This document shows, one piece after another, positions 41,098 to 50,291 of a stretch of 64,000 bases of DNA. The notes below the pieces were generated by a model. The model searched no databases. It had not been told where the DNA came from and saw only the letters and a list, made by a program, of their open reading frames with translations. Where the stretch lies: assembly GCF_902506145.1 (NCBI RefSeq), contig NZ_LR733520.1:126580-190579 (forward strand), given 5' to 3'. The number at the start of each line of letters is the position of its first letter. Within the stretch, counting starts at the first letter, position 1. The DNA comes from Burkholderia sp. 8Y. Its GTDB lineage: Bacteria; Pseudomonadota; Gammaproteobacteria; Burkholderiales; Burkholderiaceae. A program made the translations under genes and the position numbers.

Positions 41098-41991
41098 ATG
41101 AAGCTTAAAAAGGCTGCGCTGCTCGTCGCCGCGCTGGGAATTTTCGCCACGGGCGCCTACGCCCAGGACGCGGGCACGCTCAAGAAGATCAAGGACACGG
41201 GTGTCATCTCGCTGGGGCATCGCGAATCGTCCATTCCGTTCTCGTACTACGACGACAAGCAGAACGTGGTCGGTTACTCGCACGAGTTCGCGCTGAAGGT
41301 GGTCGAAGCGGTCAAGCAGAAGCTCAACATGCCGAATCTGAAGGTGAAGCTGACGCCCGTGACGTCGCAGAACCGGATTCCGCTCGTGCAGAACGGCACC
41401 GTCGACATCGAATGCGGTTCGACCACGAACAACGCCGAGCGCCAGCAGCAAGCGGCCTTCTCGGACACGATCTTCGTGATCGGCACGCGTCTCATGACCA
41501 AGAAGGATTCCGGCGTGAAGGACTGGGCCGACCTCAAGGGCAAGACCGTCGTGACGACCGCCGGCACCACGTCCGAGCGCCTGCTTCGCAAGATGAATCA
41601 GGAAAAGAACATGGGCATGAACATCATCAGCGCGAAGGACCACGGCGAGTCGTTCCTCACGCTGTCGACCGGCCGCGCCGTCGCGTTCATGATGGACGAC
41701 GCATTGCTCGCCGGCGAGCGCGCGAAGTCGAACAATCCCGGCGACTTCGTGATCGTCGGCACGCCGCAATCGCATGAAGCGTACGGCTGCATGATGCGCA
41801 AGAACGACCCCGAGTTCAAGAAGGTGGTCGACGACGCGATCGCGAAGGTCGAAACGTCGGGCGAAGCCGACAAGATCTACAAGAAGTGGTTCGAAAGCCC
41901 GATTCCTCCGAAGGGGCTCAACCTGAACTTCCCGGAAAGCGACGACATGAAGGCTCTGTTCAAGAGCCCGAATGACAAGGCAATCGACTAA
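41098..41991 (+). CDS. gltI: glutamate/aspartate ABC transporter substrate-binding protein
   Basis: A 297-aa periplasmic binding protein. The signal peptide is MKLKKAALLVAALGIFATGAYA before QDAGTL. The family-3 solute-binding domain shows GVISLGHRESSIPFSYYDDK, LTPVTSQNRIPLVQNGTVDIECGSTTNN and VVTTAGTTSERLL. The GltI-like TSQNRIPLVQNG and ECGSTTNN segments support acidic amino acids as ligands. GGAG lies upstream of the ATG. It heads gltIJKL; a hairpin after it probably keeps its mRNA in excess. Confidence 0.95.
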   Translation: MKLKKAALLVAALGIFATGAYAQDAGTLKKIKDTGVISLGHRESSIPFSYYDDKQNVVGYSHEFALKVVEAVKQKLNMPNLKVKLTPVTSQNRIPLVQNGTVDIECGSTTNNAERQQQAAFSDTIFVIGTRLMTKKDSGVKDWADLKGKTVVTTAGTTSERLLRKMNQEKNMGMNIISAKDHGESFLTLSTGRAVAFMMDDALLAGERAKSNNPGDFVIVGTPQSHEAYGCMMRKNDPEFKKVVDDAIAKVETSGEADKIYKKWFESPIPPKGLNLNFPESDDMKALFKSPNDKAID

Positions 41992-42013
41992 CCGGTTCGG
42001 GTAACGAACGAAC

Positions 42014-42049
42014 GAGACGGAAGGAGCCTTGCTTCTTCCGTTTCTTTTT
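42014..42049 (+). terminator. intra-operon hairpin with T-run between gltI and gltJ
   Basis: GAGACGGAAG (42014-42023) pairs with CTTCCGTTTC (42035-42044) with one G-U pair, and five Ts follow. It ends 12 bp before gltJ. Partial terminators or mRNA-stabilising stems of this kind often raise binding-protein levels over the permeases. Confidence 0.7.
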
Positions 42050-42060
42050 GGAGTGAGTCC

Positions 42061-42801
42061 ATGTCTTATCACTGGAACTGGGGCGTTTTGCTGAGTCCGG
42101 TTTCCACCGGCGAGCCCACCACTTACCTCGGATGGCTGATCTCCGGTTTCTGGGTGACCATTACCGTGTCGCTCGCGGCCTGGGTGATCGCGCTTGTGGT
42201 CGGCTCGTTGTTCGGCGTCTTGCGCACGGTCCCGAATCGCACGCTGGCGGGCATCGGCACCGTCTACGTCGCGATCTTCCGCAATATTCCGCTGATCGTG
42301 CAGTTTTTCGTCTGGTATCTCGTGATACCGGAACTGCTGCCGCCTTCCATCGGCAACTGGTTCAAGCAACTGCCGCCTTCCGCGCAGTTCTTTTCGTCCT
42401 CGATCATCTGTCTCGGGCTCTTCACCGGCGCGCGCGTGTGCGAACAGGTGCGCTCGGGCATCAACGCGTTGCCGCGCGGACAGCGCAATGCGGGCCTCGC
42501 GATGGGCTTCACGCAATGGCAGACGTATCGCTATGTGCTGATGCCCGTGGCGTATCGCATCATCGTGCCGCCGCTCACGTCGGAATTTCTGAACGTGTTC
42601 AAGAATTCGGCGGTGGCGTCGACCATCGGTCTGCTCGATCTGTCGGCGCAGGCGCGTCAGCTCGTGGACTACACCGCGCAGACCTATGAGTCGTTCATCG
42701 CGGTGACGCTCGCGTACATGCTCATCAACCTCGTCGTGATGCTGCTGATGCGCTGGATCGAAGCGAAAACGCGGCTGCCTGGCTACATCGGAGGCAAGTA
42801 A
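42061..42801 (+). CDS. gltJ: glutamate/aspartate ABC transporter permease GltJ
   Basis: A 246-aa polar amino-acid permease of the HisM/GlnP family with five predicted membrane helices. The cytoplasmic EAA-like loop is [40 protein letters not shown], which contacts the ATPase. The following gene gltK starts on the last base of its stop codon (TAATG), so the two are translationally coupled. Confidence 0.95.
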   Translation: MSYHWNWGVLLSPVSTGEPTTYLGWLISGFWVTITVSLAAWVIALVVGSLFGVLRTVPNRTLAGIGTVYVAIFRNIPLIVQFFVWYLVIPELLPPSIGNWFKQLPPSAQFFSSSIICLGLFTGARVCEQVRSGINALPRGQRNAGLAMGFTQWQTYRYVLMPVAYRIIVPPLTSEFLNVFKNSAVASTIGLLDLSAQARQLVDYTAQTYESFIAVTLAYMLINLVVMLLMRWIEAKTRLPGYIGGK

Positions 42802-43478
42802 TGCATCAGTTCAACTGGAGTGGCGTCATCGGTTCACTGCCCACGCTGTGGACCGGCGCCATCATCACGCTGCAGATCACGTTGCTCGCCATCGTGGTCG
42901 GCATCATCTGGGGCACGGTGCTCGCGCTTTTCCGGCTCTCGGGCATCAAGCCGCTGCAATGGTTCGCGGGCGCGTACGTCACGCTGTTTCGCTCCATTCC
43001 GCTCGTGATGGTGCTGCTGTGGTTCTTCCTGATCGTGCCGCAGGTGCTGCAAAACGTGCTCGGGCTGTCGGCGGACATCGACATTCGCCTGGCATCGGCG
43101 ATGGTCGCGTTCTCGCTCTTTGAAGCCGCGTACTATTCGGAAATCATCCGCGCCGGCATTCAGGCGGTGCCGCGCGGGCAGGTCAACGCAGCGTTCGCGC
43201 TCGGCATGACCTACGCCCAGGCGATGCGGCTCGTCGTGCTGCCGCAGGCGTTCCGCGCGATGGTGCCGCTTCTGCTCACGCAGGCAATCGTGCTCTTCCA
43301 GGACACATCGCTCGTCTACGTGATCAGCCTCGCGGACTTCTTCCGCACGGCAACGAACATCGGCGACCGCGACGGCACGACCGTCGAAATGGTGCTGTTC
43401 GCCGGAGCGTGTTATTTCGTGGTGTGCGTGGTGGCGTCGGCGCTCGTCAAAAGTCTTCAGAAAAAGGTCGCAAGATGA
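42801..43478 (+). CDS. gltK: glutamate/aspartate ABC transporter permease GltK
   Basis: A 225-aa partner permease of GltJ. Its EAA loop is [39 protein letters not shown], and membrane helices flank it. The start overlaps the gltJ stop and the stop overlaps the gltL start (ATGA at 43475-43478), so the three genes are tightly coupled in translation. Confidence 0.95.
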   Translation: MHQFNWSGVIGSLPTLWTGAIITLQITLLAIVVGIIWGTVLALFRLSGIKPLQWFAGAYVTLFRSIPLVMVLLWFFLIVPQVLQNVLGLSADIDIRLASAMVAFSLFEAAYYSEIIRAGIQAVPRGQVNAAFALGMTYAQAMRLVVLPQAFRAMVPLLLTQAIVLFQDTSLVYVISLADFFRTATNIGDRDGTTVEMVLFAGACYFVVCVVASALVKSLQKKVAR

Positions 43479-44200
43479 TCTCTATCAAGAATGTTTCCAA
43501 GTGGTACGGGCAGTTTCAGGTGCTCACCGACTGCACGACCGAAGTGAAGAAGGGCGAAGTCGTCGTCGTGTGCGGCCCGTCGGGGTCGGGCAAGTCGACG
43601 CTCATCAAGACCGTCAACGGCCTCGAGCCGTTTCAGAAGGGCGAGATCACCATCAACGGCCAGTCGCTGACCGACAAGAAGACGAATCTGTCGAAGCTGC
43701 GCTCGAAGGTCGGCATGGTGTTCCAGCACTTCGAGCTGTTTCCGCATCTGTCGATCGTGCAGAACCTGACGCTCGCGCAGACCAAGGTGCTCGGCCGCTC
43801 GAACGACGAAGCGACGCAGAAGGGGCTGAAGCTGCTCGATCGCGTCGGCCTGCGCGCGCACGCCGACAAATATCCCGGCCAGTTGTCGGGCGGTCAGCAG
43901 CAGCGCGTGGCGATTGCGCGCGCGCTGTCGATGGACCCGATCGCGATGCTGTTCGACGAGCCGACTTCCGCGCTCGATCCGGAGATGATCAACGAAGTGC
44001 TCGACGTGATGGTGGAACTCGCGCAGGAAGGCATGACCATGATGTGCGTGACGCACGAAATGGGCTTCGCGAAGAAGGTCGCGCATCGCGTGATTTTCAT
44101 GGACAAGGGATTGATCGTGGAGGACGACCAGAAGGACGCGTTTTTCGCCAATCCGAAATCGGACCGCGCGAAGGACTTCCTCGCGAAGATTCTGCACTGA
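43475..44200 (+). CDS. gltL: glutamate/aspartate ABC transporter ATP-binding protein GltL
   Basis: A 241-aa ATPase with Walker [10 protein letters not shown], signature [15 protein letters not shown] and Walker [14 protein letters not shown] followed by the H-loop His in [17 protein letters not shown]. It powers GltJK. ATG 43475 overlaps the gltK stop; an earlier in-frame start within gltK is not needed. The operon ends at a strong bidirectional terminator. Confidence 0.96.
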   Translation: MISIKNVSKWYGQFQVLTDCTTEVKKGEVVVVCGPSGSGKSTLIKTVNGLEPFQKGEITINGQSLTDKKTNLSKLRSKVGMVFQHFELFPHLSIVQNLTLAQTKVLGRSNDEATQKGLKLLDRVGLRAHADKYPGQLSGGQQQRVAIARALSMDPIAMLFDEPTSALDPEMINEVLDVMVELAQEGMTMMCVTHEMGFAKKVAHRVIFMDKGLIVEDDQKDAFFANPKSDRAKDFLAKILH

Positions 44201-44221
44201 GCTTTTGCAACGCTCGAAAGG

Positions 44222-44257
44222 AACGCGGCGCTTCCGAAAAGAAGCGCCGCGTTTTTT
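44222..44257. terminator. bidirectional terminator between gltL and the convergent amidotransferase gene
   Basis: AACGCGGCGCTTC (44222-44234) pairs perfectly with GAAGCGCCGCGTT (44241-44253) around CGAAAA, with a T-run at 44252-44257. On the opposite strand the T-rich side is weaker, so it mainly serves gltL. Confidence 0.9.
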
Positions 44258-45158
44258 ATTCGATGCCCAGTTCCGACTCGACCGCCGCCGTCGTGCGAAT
44301 CTCGTCGATCTTCAGCGCCGATCCGACGCACGCCTTCGCGAGCGGTTCGGCCGCCTTCTTCGCCACTTCCTCGGGCACCGGAATGTTGAGCGTCCGCGCG
44401 AGCGCGCCTTGCTGGAACATCGCGAGATCGCCGGGGGCGAAGCGCGTCCAGACTTCGTTGTCGGTGAGCGGAGAGGTCGCGATCACGGCGACGCGGTCTT
44501 CCGGCGTCGTGTATTTCGCGAAGTCGATGGACATGTCCGCGTCGATCAGATGCGCCGTCGAAAACGGCCAGCTTCGCACGAGATAGTAGAGATGCGTCGA
44601 GCAGTGCGAGAACAGCGCCTGCCCGTTCGACATCAGGAAATTGAACACGCCGTATTGCGTGATCTCGCGCGTGAGCGTGGCGAGCGCCTCGAAGAGTTCG
44701 TCGAGCGGCGGCTGCGAGCACGGAAACGCGCTGCGCAAGCCTTGCAGCAGCGCGCAAAACGCGAGTTCGCTGTCCGTGGTGCCGACCGGCTGATAGACGC
44801 CCGTGAGTTGCGGCGCGTGGCCTTTCAAATCGCCGTTATGCGCGAAGATCCAGTGACGGCCCCACAACTCGCGCATGAACGGGTGGCAGTTCTCCAGCAG
44901 GATGTGCCCTTGCGTCGCCTTGCGGATATGCGCGATGGTGTTCTTCGACTTGATCGGATACCGCTTGACCATCTCGGCGAGCGGCGAACTCGCCGACGAC
45001 TGATGATCGATGAACAGCCTGCACGCCTTGTCCTCGAAGAACGCGATGCCCCAGCCGTCGGCATGGTGATCCGTCATTCCGCCGCGCGCCGCGAAACCGG
45101 TGAACGAGAAGGTCACGTCGGTCGGTTCGGCGCAGTTCATTCCGAGAAGTTGGCACAT
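44256..45158 (-). CDS. class II glutamine amidotransferase (YafJ/GAT_4 type)
   Basis: A 300-aa N-terminal-nucleophile amidotransferase. Cys2 (MCQLLGMN) becomes the nucleophile after Met removal. The glutaminase core shows ADGWGIAFFEDKACRLF, IAHIRKATQG, and HNGDLKG and TDSELAFCALLQ further on. No synthase domain is attached, so the ammonia acceptor is unknown. The last 35 residues (EEVAKKAAEPLAKACVGSALKIDEI and on) form an extra helical tail. Confidence 0.9.
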   Translation of the reverse strand: MCQLLGMNCAEPTDVTFSFTGFAARGGMTDHHADGWGIAFFEDKACRLFIDHQSSASSPLAEMVKRYPIKSKNTIAHIRKATQGHILLENCHPFMRELWGRHWIFAHNGDLKGHAPQLTGVYQPVGTTDSELAFCALLQGLRSAFPCSQPPLDELFEALATLTREITQYGVFNFLMSNGQALFSHCSTHLYYLVRSWPFSTAHLIDADMSIDFAKYTTPEDRVAVIATSPLTDNEVWTRFAPGDLAMFQQGALARTLNIPVPEEVAKKAAEPLAKACVGSALKIDEIRTTAAVESELGIE

Positions 45159-45247
45159 GTTGCTCGATGCGGCGGGCCAAAGCCCTGAAGTCGGGTTGTT
45201 ACAATACGTCCGACAAGCATATCACCGGGGCACTTCCGAAAAAATCG

Positions 45248-45297
45248 AACGCCGCGGCCGCCCGGCCGCCGTTGTGGAATTTCCACGGCGTTTTTTT
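45248..45297 (+). promoter_or_regulatory. GC-rich hairpin with T-run in the pyrC leader (possible attenuator)
   Basis: AACGCCG (45248-45254) can pair with CGGCGTT (45286-45292), enclosing GC-rich inner stems including GTGGAA/TTCCAC, and seven Ts run to 45297. No plus-strand gene lies upstream within reach apart from gltL, which has its own terminator. It is about 75 bp before pyrC. A TACAAT box at 45200-45205 could be the promoter -10. Confidence 0.45.
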
Positions 45298-45373
45298 CCG
45301 GTCGTATGCCGCTCGGCTGTGCAGTTCTTTGCTTGCGGTTCGCTTTCTCTAACGTCCTCGCCGTCATCACGCC

Positions 45374-46456
45374 ATGTCCGCTACTTCCGCATCGCCTGCT
45401 TCGCCTTCGACTCTCACCCTGGCGCGCCCCGACGACTGGCATTTGCACGTGCGCGATGGCGCGACGCTCGCCGCCGTGCTCCCGCATACCGCGCGCCAGT
45501 TCGGCCGCGCGATCATCATGCCGAATCTGAAGCCGCCGGTCACAACGACCGGGATGGCCGCGGCGTACCGCGAGCGGATCATCGCCGCCTTGCCGAAGGA
45601 GGGCGCGCTCGCGCGCTTCGAGCCGCTGATGACGCTCTATCTCACCGACAACACGCCGCCCGACGAGATCCGCCGCGCGAAAGACAGCGGCTTCGTGCAT
45701 GGCGTGAAGCTGTATCCGGCCGGCGCGACGACGAACTCGGACGCGGGCGTGACGGATCTGCTCGGCAAATGCACGAAAACGCTCGAAGTAATGCAGGAAG
45801 TGGGCATGCCGCTGCTGACGCACGGCGAGGTGACGGATAGCGATATCGACGTGTTCGACCGCGAAAAGGTGTTCATCGACCGCGTGATGACGCCGTTGCG
45901 CCGCGATTTCCCCGCGCTCAAGGTGGTTTTCGAGCACATCACGACGAAAGACGCCGCCGACTACGTGCGTGAAGCCAAAGGCGCGATCGGCGCGACGATC
46001 ACCGCGCATCATTTGCTGTACAACCGCAACGCGATTCTGGTCGGCGGCATCCGCCCGCATTACTACTGCTTGCCGGTGCTCAAGCGCGAGACGCATCGCG
46101 TGGCGCTGGTCGAGGCAGCGACTTCCGGCAATCCGCGCTTCTTTCTCGGCACGGACAGCGCGCCGCATCCGAAGGGCCTGAAGGAGCACGCGTGCGGCTG
46201 CGCGGGCTGCTACACGGCGCTTCACGCGCTGGAACTGTATGCCGAAGCGTTCGACAAAGCCGGCGCGCTCGACAAGCTCGAAGGCTTCGCGAGTTTTCAC
46301 GGCGCGGACTTCTACGGCTTGCCGCGCAGCGCGGAGACGGTGACGCTCGAACGCGCGTCGTGGACGCTGCCCGCCGAGTTCGCCGCGGGCGATTCCCAGA
46401 TCGTCCCGCTGCGCGGTGGCGAGGCGATCGGCTGGCGGTTCGTGGAAGCTGCCTGA
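45374..46456 (+). CDS. pyrC: dihydroorotase PyrC
   Basis: A 360-aa zinc enzyme that cyclises carbamoyl-aspartate in pyrimidine synthesis. The metal-binding HLHVRDG is near residue 23, the carboxylated lysine region is [18 protein letters not shown], and further ligands are in LLTHGEV and [23 protein letters not shown] carries the catalytic Asp. Length and motifs fit the type II, E. coli-like enzyme. The upstream Ala/Ser/Pro-rich N-terminal 15 residues are a normal extension in this group. Confidence 0.95.
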   Translation: MSATSASPASPSTLTLARPDDWHLHVRDGATLAAVLPHTARQFGRAIIMPNLKPPVTTTGMAAAYRERIIAALPKEGALARFEPLMTLYLTDNTPPDEIRRAKDSGFVHGVKLYPAGATTNSDAGVTDLLGKCTKTLEVMQEVGMPLLTHGEVTDSDIDVFDREKVFIDRVMTPLRRDFPALKVVFEHITTKDAADYVREAKGAIGATITAHHLLYNRNAILVGGIRPHYYCLPVLKRETHRVALVEAATSGNPRFFLGTDSAPHPKGLKEHACGCAGCYTALHALELYAEAFDKAGALDKLEGFASFHGADFYGLPRSAETVTLERASWTLPAEFAAGDSQIVPLRGGEAIGWRFVEAA

Positions 46457-46467
46457 CGGTCGCAGCA

Positions 46468-47307
46468 GTGTCCGCGCGTTTCGATTCGATCGACTGGACG
46501 CGCCCGTGGCTCGCGCCGCTGGCCTCGCGCGGCAGACGCTGGCAGGCGGCGGCGCTCGACGGCCCCGCGCGTTATCTCGACGCATTGAATGACGACGCCG
46601 CGCAAGCCGCGCTCGTCACCGGGCGCGGCGCACCGCTCGCGTTCGTCGCGCAGGAAACGCTGCCGGAAGGCGCGTCGTATGAAGCGCATATCGCGCAGAC
46701 CGGACTTGTGCCGACGCGCCACAATCTCCACGACTTCTTCAACGGCCTGATGTGGTTCGCGTATCCGCGCATCAAGGCGGCGCTCAACGCGTGTCAGGCT
46801 GATCAGATCGACGCGCTCGGCATCGGTCCGACGCGCGGCGGCGTGCGCGATGCCCTCACGCTCTTCGACGAGAACGCAGTCCTTTTCGCCTGCGCCGACG
46901 CGTCGCTCGCCGATGCGCTGCGCCGCTTCGACTGGCGCACGCTGTTCATCGCGGGGCGAGCGTCGTGGGGCAGCGAGTGCGAGGCGCGCGTCTTCGGCCA
47001 CGCGTTGCTGGAGAAGCTCGTCGCGCCGTACAAGGCCTGCACGGGCCACGCGTGGATCGTCACTGTGCCGCCCGCGTACTTCTCATTGGACGATGCCGCC
47101 CGCCGCTCCATGCTCGACGATCTCGTGTCGCGCAGTCTGATTGCCGAGCCGCCCGCGAGCCGCGCGTTTGCGCCGTTGCCGGTGCTGGGCGTCCCCGGCT
47201 GGTGCGAAGCGAACGCGGACCGAGCCTTCTACGACGACCTGTCCGTCTTCCGTCCCGGCCGACGCCTTCCGCCGAACGGCGCGAGGCAGGCGGAAGCCGC
47301 ATGTTAA
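46468..47307 (+). CDS. DUF3025 domain protein
   Basis: A 279-aa protein of unknown function. The DUF3025 core is VPTRHNLHDFFNGLMWFAYPRIKAALN, then GPTRGGVRDALTLFDENAVLF and FGHALLEKLVAPYKACTGHAW. The likely start is GTG 46468, eleven bases after the pyrC stop, because upstream frame runs into pyrC. Its stop overlaps the probable -10 region of rnpB. Confidence 0.82.
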   Translation: MSARFDSIDWTRPWLAPLASRGRRWQAAALDGPARYLDALNDDAAQAALVTGRGAPLAFVAQETLPEGASYEAHIAQTGLVPTRHNLHDFFNGLMWFAYPRIKAALNACQADQIDALGIGPTRGGVRDALTLFDENAVLFACADASLADALRRFDWRTLFIAGRASWGSECEARVFGHALLEKLVAPYKACTGHAWIVTVPPAYFSLDDAARRSMLDDLVSRSLIAEPPASRAFAPLPVLGVPGWCEANADRAFYDDLSVFRPGRRLPPNGARQAEAAC

Positions 47308-47319
47308 AATCGATGCCGC

Positions 47320-47730
<411 letters not shown>

Positions 47731-47744
47731 TCGTCATTCAAAAG

Positions 47745-47780
47745 AAAGAGCCGGCGTCATCCGTGACGCCGGCTCTTTTT
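47745..47780. terminator. bidirectional terminator between rnpB and the OsmC gene
   Basis: AAAGAGCCGGCGTCA (47745-47759) pairs perfectly with TGACGCCGGCTCTTT (47764-47778) around TCCG, with Ts to 47780. The opposite strand also has a T-rich tail, so it can serve the minus-strand OsmC gene. Confidence 0.9.
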
Positions 47781-47796
47781 CATGCGACGCGCCTTT

Positions 47797-48219
47797 TCAG
47801 CGTTCGACGATATCGAACGAATGCGTGAGTTCTGCCGTCTTCGCGAGCATGATCGACGCGGAACAATACTTGTCGTGCGACAGATTGATGGCGCGCTCGA
47901 CCGTCGCCGGATTCAGGTTCTTGCCCGTGACCGTGAAATGGAAGTGGATCTTCGTGAAGACCTTCGGGTCTTCGCTTGCGCGTTCGGCCTTGAGCGTCAC
48001 CGAGCAGCCTTCGATTTCCTGGCGGCTTTTCTTCAGGATCATCACGACGTCGTAAGCGGTGCAGCCGCCCGTGCCGAGCAAGACCATTTCCATCGGGCGC
48101 GGCGCCAAGTTGCGGCCGCCGCCTTCCGGCGCGCCGTCCATATTGACGAGATGACCGCTACCGGTTTCGGCGGCGAACGCCATGCCGTCCTGTCCCATCC
48201 AGCTCACTTTGCATTCCAT
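47797..48219 (-). CDS. OsmC family protein
   Basis: A 140-aa OsmC/Ohr-fold thiol peroxidase-like protein. The active-site Cys53 is in LLGTGGCTAYDVVMILKK, and a second Cys is in HDKYCSASIMLAKTA, as in OsmC. The start at 48219 has GGAG upstream and gives MECKVSW, the usual family N-terminus; the longer frame to 48336 is not supported. The protein probably detoxifies organic or fatty-acid peroxides. Confidence 0.9.
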   Translation of the reverse strand: MECKVSWMGQDGMAFAAETGSGHLVNMDGAPEGGGRNLAPRPMEMVLLGTGGCTAYDVVMILKKSRQEIEGCSVTLKAERASEDPKVFTKIHFHFTVTGKNLNPATVERAINLSHDKYCSASIMLAKTAELTHSFDIVER

Positions 48220-48479
48220 GCTTGCGCTCCGCCCGCTTGACGCGTTGTACACAGCTTTCATTGTAGCGGGTTGTGAATGGCGGATCGCCGGACGGGTTCG
48301 CGCATTCGCGGATTGACTAAGCGCAGCAGGCGCCATCGCGTGATTACGCGGGCTGCATCGGCGCTTTGAAGAAGCCCTCTAGACGCAAGCGCGAGCCGCC
48401 GCGAACCGCGCGGGAACGACGCCTCACCGTTTAGGGCGTTCACCACGATATGAAATCGTCTTCCATGATGCGAATCTCC

Positions 48480-48508
48480 TTGCTTTGCAGCACGACCGTG
48501 CCTATACT
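48480..48508 (+). promoter_or_regulatory. sigma70-like promoter for a candidate small RNA
   Basis: TTGCTT (48480-48485) and TATACT (48503-48508) with a 17-bp spacer. No protein-coding gene starts downstream before a terminator at 48574-48604, which suggests an independent small transcript. Confidence 0.6.
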
Positions 48509-48514
48509 CGACTC

Positions 48515-48604
48515 ATTGGTTGTCGCAGTCGACTAACCCACAGCGTCTCCTCCACCTCCTCCTAGGTGGATTGAGCCCGAGCTTCAGATGCTCGGGCTTT
48601 TTTT
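48515..48604 (+). ncRNA. candidate small RNA with an anti-Shine-Dalgarno loop
   Basis: This short unit of about 90 nt runs from a predicted start near 48515 to a terminator. It contains a hairpin with arms TCCACCT (48551-48557) and AGGTGGA (48564-48570) whose whole loop is CCTCCT, the complement of AGGAGG. A rho-independent terminator follows: AGCCCGAGC (48574-48582) pairs with GCTCGGGCT (48590-48598) plus seven Ts. No ribosome site or convincing frame is present. The layout suggests a trans-acting RNA that masks ribosome-binding sites; that role is inferred. The transcript ends are estimates. Confidence 0.6.
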
Positions 48605-48656
48605 CGTCCTCGTCGTCCGGCAGCGGCCGCGTGTCACGCGCCAACGCCGCAACCTT

Positions 48657-48686
48657 TTGACGCAACGGACGTTTTCCCTTTATAAT
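48657..48686 (+). promoter_or_regulatory. strong sigma70 promoter of rplM-rpsI
   Basis: TTGACG (48657-48662) and a perfect TATAAT (48681-48686), 18-bp spacer. The expected start near 48693 gives a leader of about 130 nt before rplM, long enough for ribosomal-protein feedback. Confidence 0.85.
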
Positions 48687-48825
48687 TCAAAGTTCTCTTC
48701 GTCACACGCCCGCGGAGAGAAGTCAGGGAGAGCCTGCACGCGCAAGGAAAGTCATTTAGCGCACTCATATAAGCAGGACCGAACAAGGTAAAGAGCAAAG
48801 GGCAGAATCAAATTTTGGATCGATC

Positions 48826-49254
48826 ATGAAGACGTTTTCCGCAAAAGCCGAAGAGGTGACGCGTGAATGGTACGTGATTGACGCGACGGATAAGGTTCTC
48901 GGCCGTGTCGCCAGCGAAGTGGCACGCCGTCTTCGCGGCAAGCATAAGCCTGAATTCACCCCGCACGTCGACACCGGTGATTACATCATCGTCGTCAATG
49001 CCGGCAAGCTGAAGGTCACCGGCAACAAGACCACGGACAAGAAGTACTACCGTCACTCGGGCTATCCGGGCGGCATCTATGAAACGACGTTCGGCAAGAT
49101 GCAAGAGCGTTTCCCGGGCCGCGCGCTCGAGAAAGCTGTGAAGGGCATGCTGCCGAAGGGCCCGCTCGGCTACGCGATGATCAAGAAGCTGAAGGTCTAC
49201 GCTGAAGCCACGCATCCGCACACGGCTCAACAGCCTAAGTCGCTCGAGATCTAA
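48826..49254 (+). CDS. rplM: 50S ribosomal protein L13
   Basis: A 142-aa large-subunit protein. Family segments are [54 protein letters not shown] and the C-terminal [20 protein letters not shown]. It forms the usual operon with rpsI, 10 bp downstream. In E. coli L13 controls its own operon; the long leader here would permit this. Confidence 0.98.
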   Translation: MKTFSAKAEEVTREWYVIDATDKVLGRVASEVARRLRGKHKPEFTPHVDTGDYIIVVNAGKLKVTGNKTTDKKYYRHSGYPGGIYETTFGKMQERFPGRALEKAVKGMLPKGPLGYAMIKKLKVYAEATHPHTAQQPKSLEI

Positions 49255-49264
49255 GGGAGCCCAC

Positions 49265-49657
49265 ATGATCGGTAACTGGAACTACGGTACGGGCCGCCGC
49301 AAGAGCGCCGTCGCTCGTGTCTTCATCAAGTCGGGCAAGGGCGAGATCATCGTCAATGGCAAGCCCATCGCCGACTATTTCTCGCGCGAAACGTCGCTGA
49401 TGATCGTGCGTCAACCGCTGGAACTCACGAACCACGCCACCACGTTCGACATCAAGGTCAACGTGAACGGCGGCGGCGAAACGGGTCAGGCAGGCGCGGT
49501 CCGCCACGGCATCACCCGTGCGCTGATGGACTACGACGCAACACTCAAGTCGCAACTGTCGAACGCTGGCTTCGTCACGCGTGACGCGCGTGAAGTGGAA
49601 CGTAAGAAGGTCGGTTTCCACAAGGCACGCCGCAGGAAGCAGTTCTCGAAGCGTTAA
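49265..49657 (+). CDS. rpsI: 30S ribosomal protein S9
   Basis: A 130-aa small-subunit protein: [26 protein letters not shown] at the N-terminus and the basic tail [17 protein letters not shown], whose final Arg reaches the P-site tRNA. GGGAGCCC precedes the ATG. A terminator follows at 49699. Confidence 0.98.
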   Translation: MIGNWNYGTGRRKSAVARVFIKSGKGEIIVNGKPIADYFSRETSLMIVRQPLELTNHATTFDIKVNVNGGGETGQAGAVRHGITRALMDYDATLKSQLSNAGFVTRDAREVERKKVGFHKARRRKQFSKR

Positions 49658-49698
49658 TCGCTTCGGGTTTCGCCGGGCTTCTCGGCGAAGCTGCTGCG

Positions 49699-49739
49699 AA
49701 AGCCGCCCGCACTGCAAGGTGCCGGCGGCTTTTTCTTTT
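49699..49739 (+). terminator. rho-independent terminator after rpsI
   Basis: AAAGCCGCCCGCAC (49699-49712) pairs with GTGCCGGCGGCTTT (49719-49732) with one C-C mismatch, followed by TTTTTCTTTT. Confidence 0.85.
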
Positions 49740-49855
49740 GCCGCGGTTCGCCCCGAGAGGTCGAACTTGCATATAGCCTCTTGATTTCATGGGCATTCGG
49801 CACGATTTTGAGATCAGCCCTACAATAGTGGCTAGAAGCTAAATTGGAGAGATCA

Positions 49856-50221
49856 ATGAGCGCAGTCAGCGACACCCCCACGACCGAAATGCCGATGCCG
49901 TTCGTCTTCACCGACGCCGCTGCCGACAAGGTCAAGCAATTGATCGACGAGGAAGGCAATCCGGATCTGAAGCTGCGCGTGTTCGTGCAAGGCGGCGGAT
50001 GCTCGGGGTTCCAGTACGGTTTCACCTTCGACGAAGAAGTCAACGAGGACGACACCGTGATGGACAAAAGCGGCGTGCAATTGCTGGTCGATTCGATGAG
50101 CTACCAATATCTCGTCGGCGCGGAAATCGACTATAAGGACGACCTCAACGGCGCGCAGTTCGTGATCAAGAATCCGAACGCGACCACGACTTGCGGTTGC
50201 GGTTCGTCGTTCTCGGTCTGA
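49856..50221 (+). CDS. erpA: iron-sulfur cluster insertion protein ErpA
   Basis: A 121-aa A-type carrier that delivers Fe-S clusters to target proteins. The three ligand Cys are in [15 protein letters not shown] and the terminal [15 protein letters not shown] 49856 has TTGGAGAG just upstream; the in-frame ATG at 49844 precedes that site and is less likely. Confidence 0.96.
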   Translation: MSAVSDTPTTEMPMPFVFTDAAADKVKQLIDEEGNPDLKLRVFVQGGGCSGFQYGFTFDEEVNEDDTVMDKSGVQLLVDSMSYQYLVGAEIDYKDDLNGAQFVIKNPNATTTCGCGSSFSV

Positions 50222-50245
50222 ACGCGGATTGAATGGTTGATGAGA

Positions 50246-50271
50246 AACGGAGCCTTCGGGCTCCGTTTTTC
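50246..50271 (+). terminator. rho-independent terminator after erpA
   Basis: AACGGAGCC (50246-50254) and GGCTCCGTT (50259-50267) flank a TTCG tetraloop, followed by TTTTT. It also sits at the end of the convergent anmK gene. Confidence 0.9.
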
Positions 50272-50291
50272 GTTGTCGCGCTCCAAGAAAC

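Noticed and set aside
48258..48446. 62-codon minus-strand frame starting at GTG upstream of the OsmC gene
   Set aside because: Arg/Leu/Ala-rich, no ribosome site at the GTG and no recognisable similarity; treated as untranslated.
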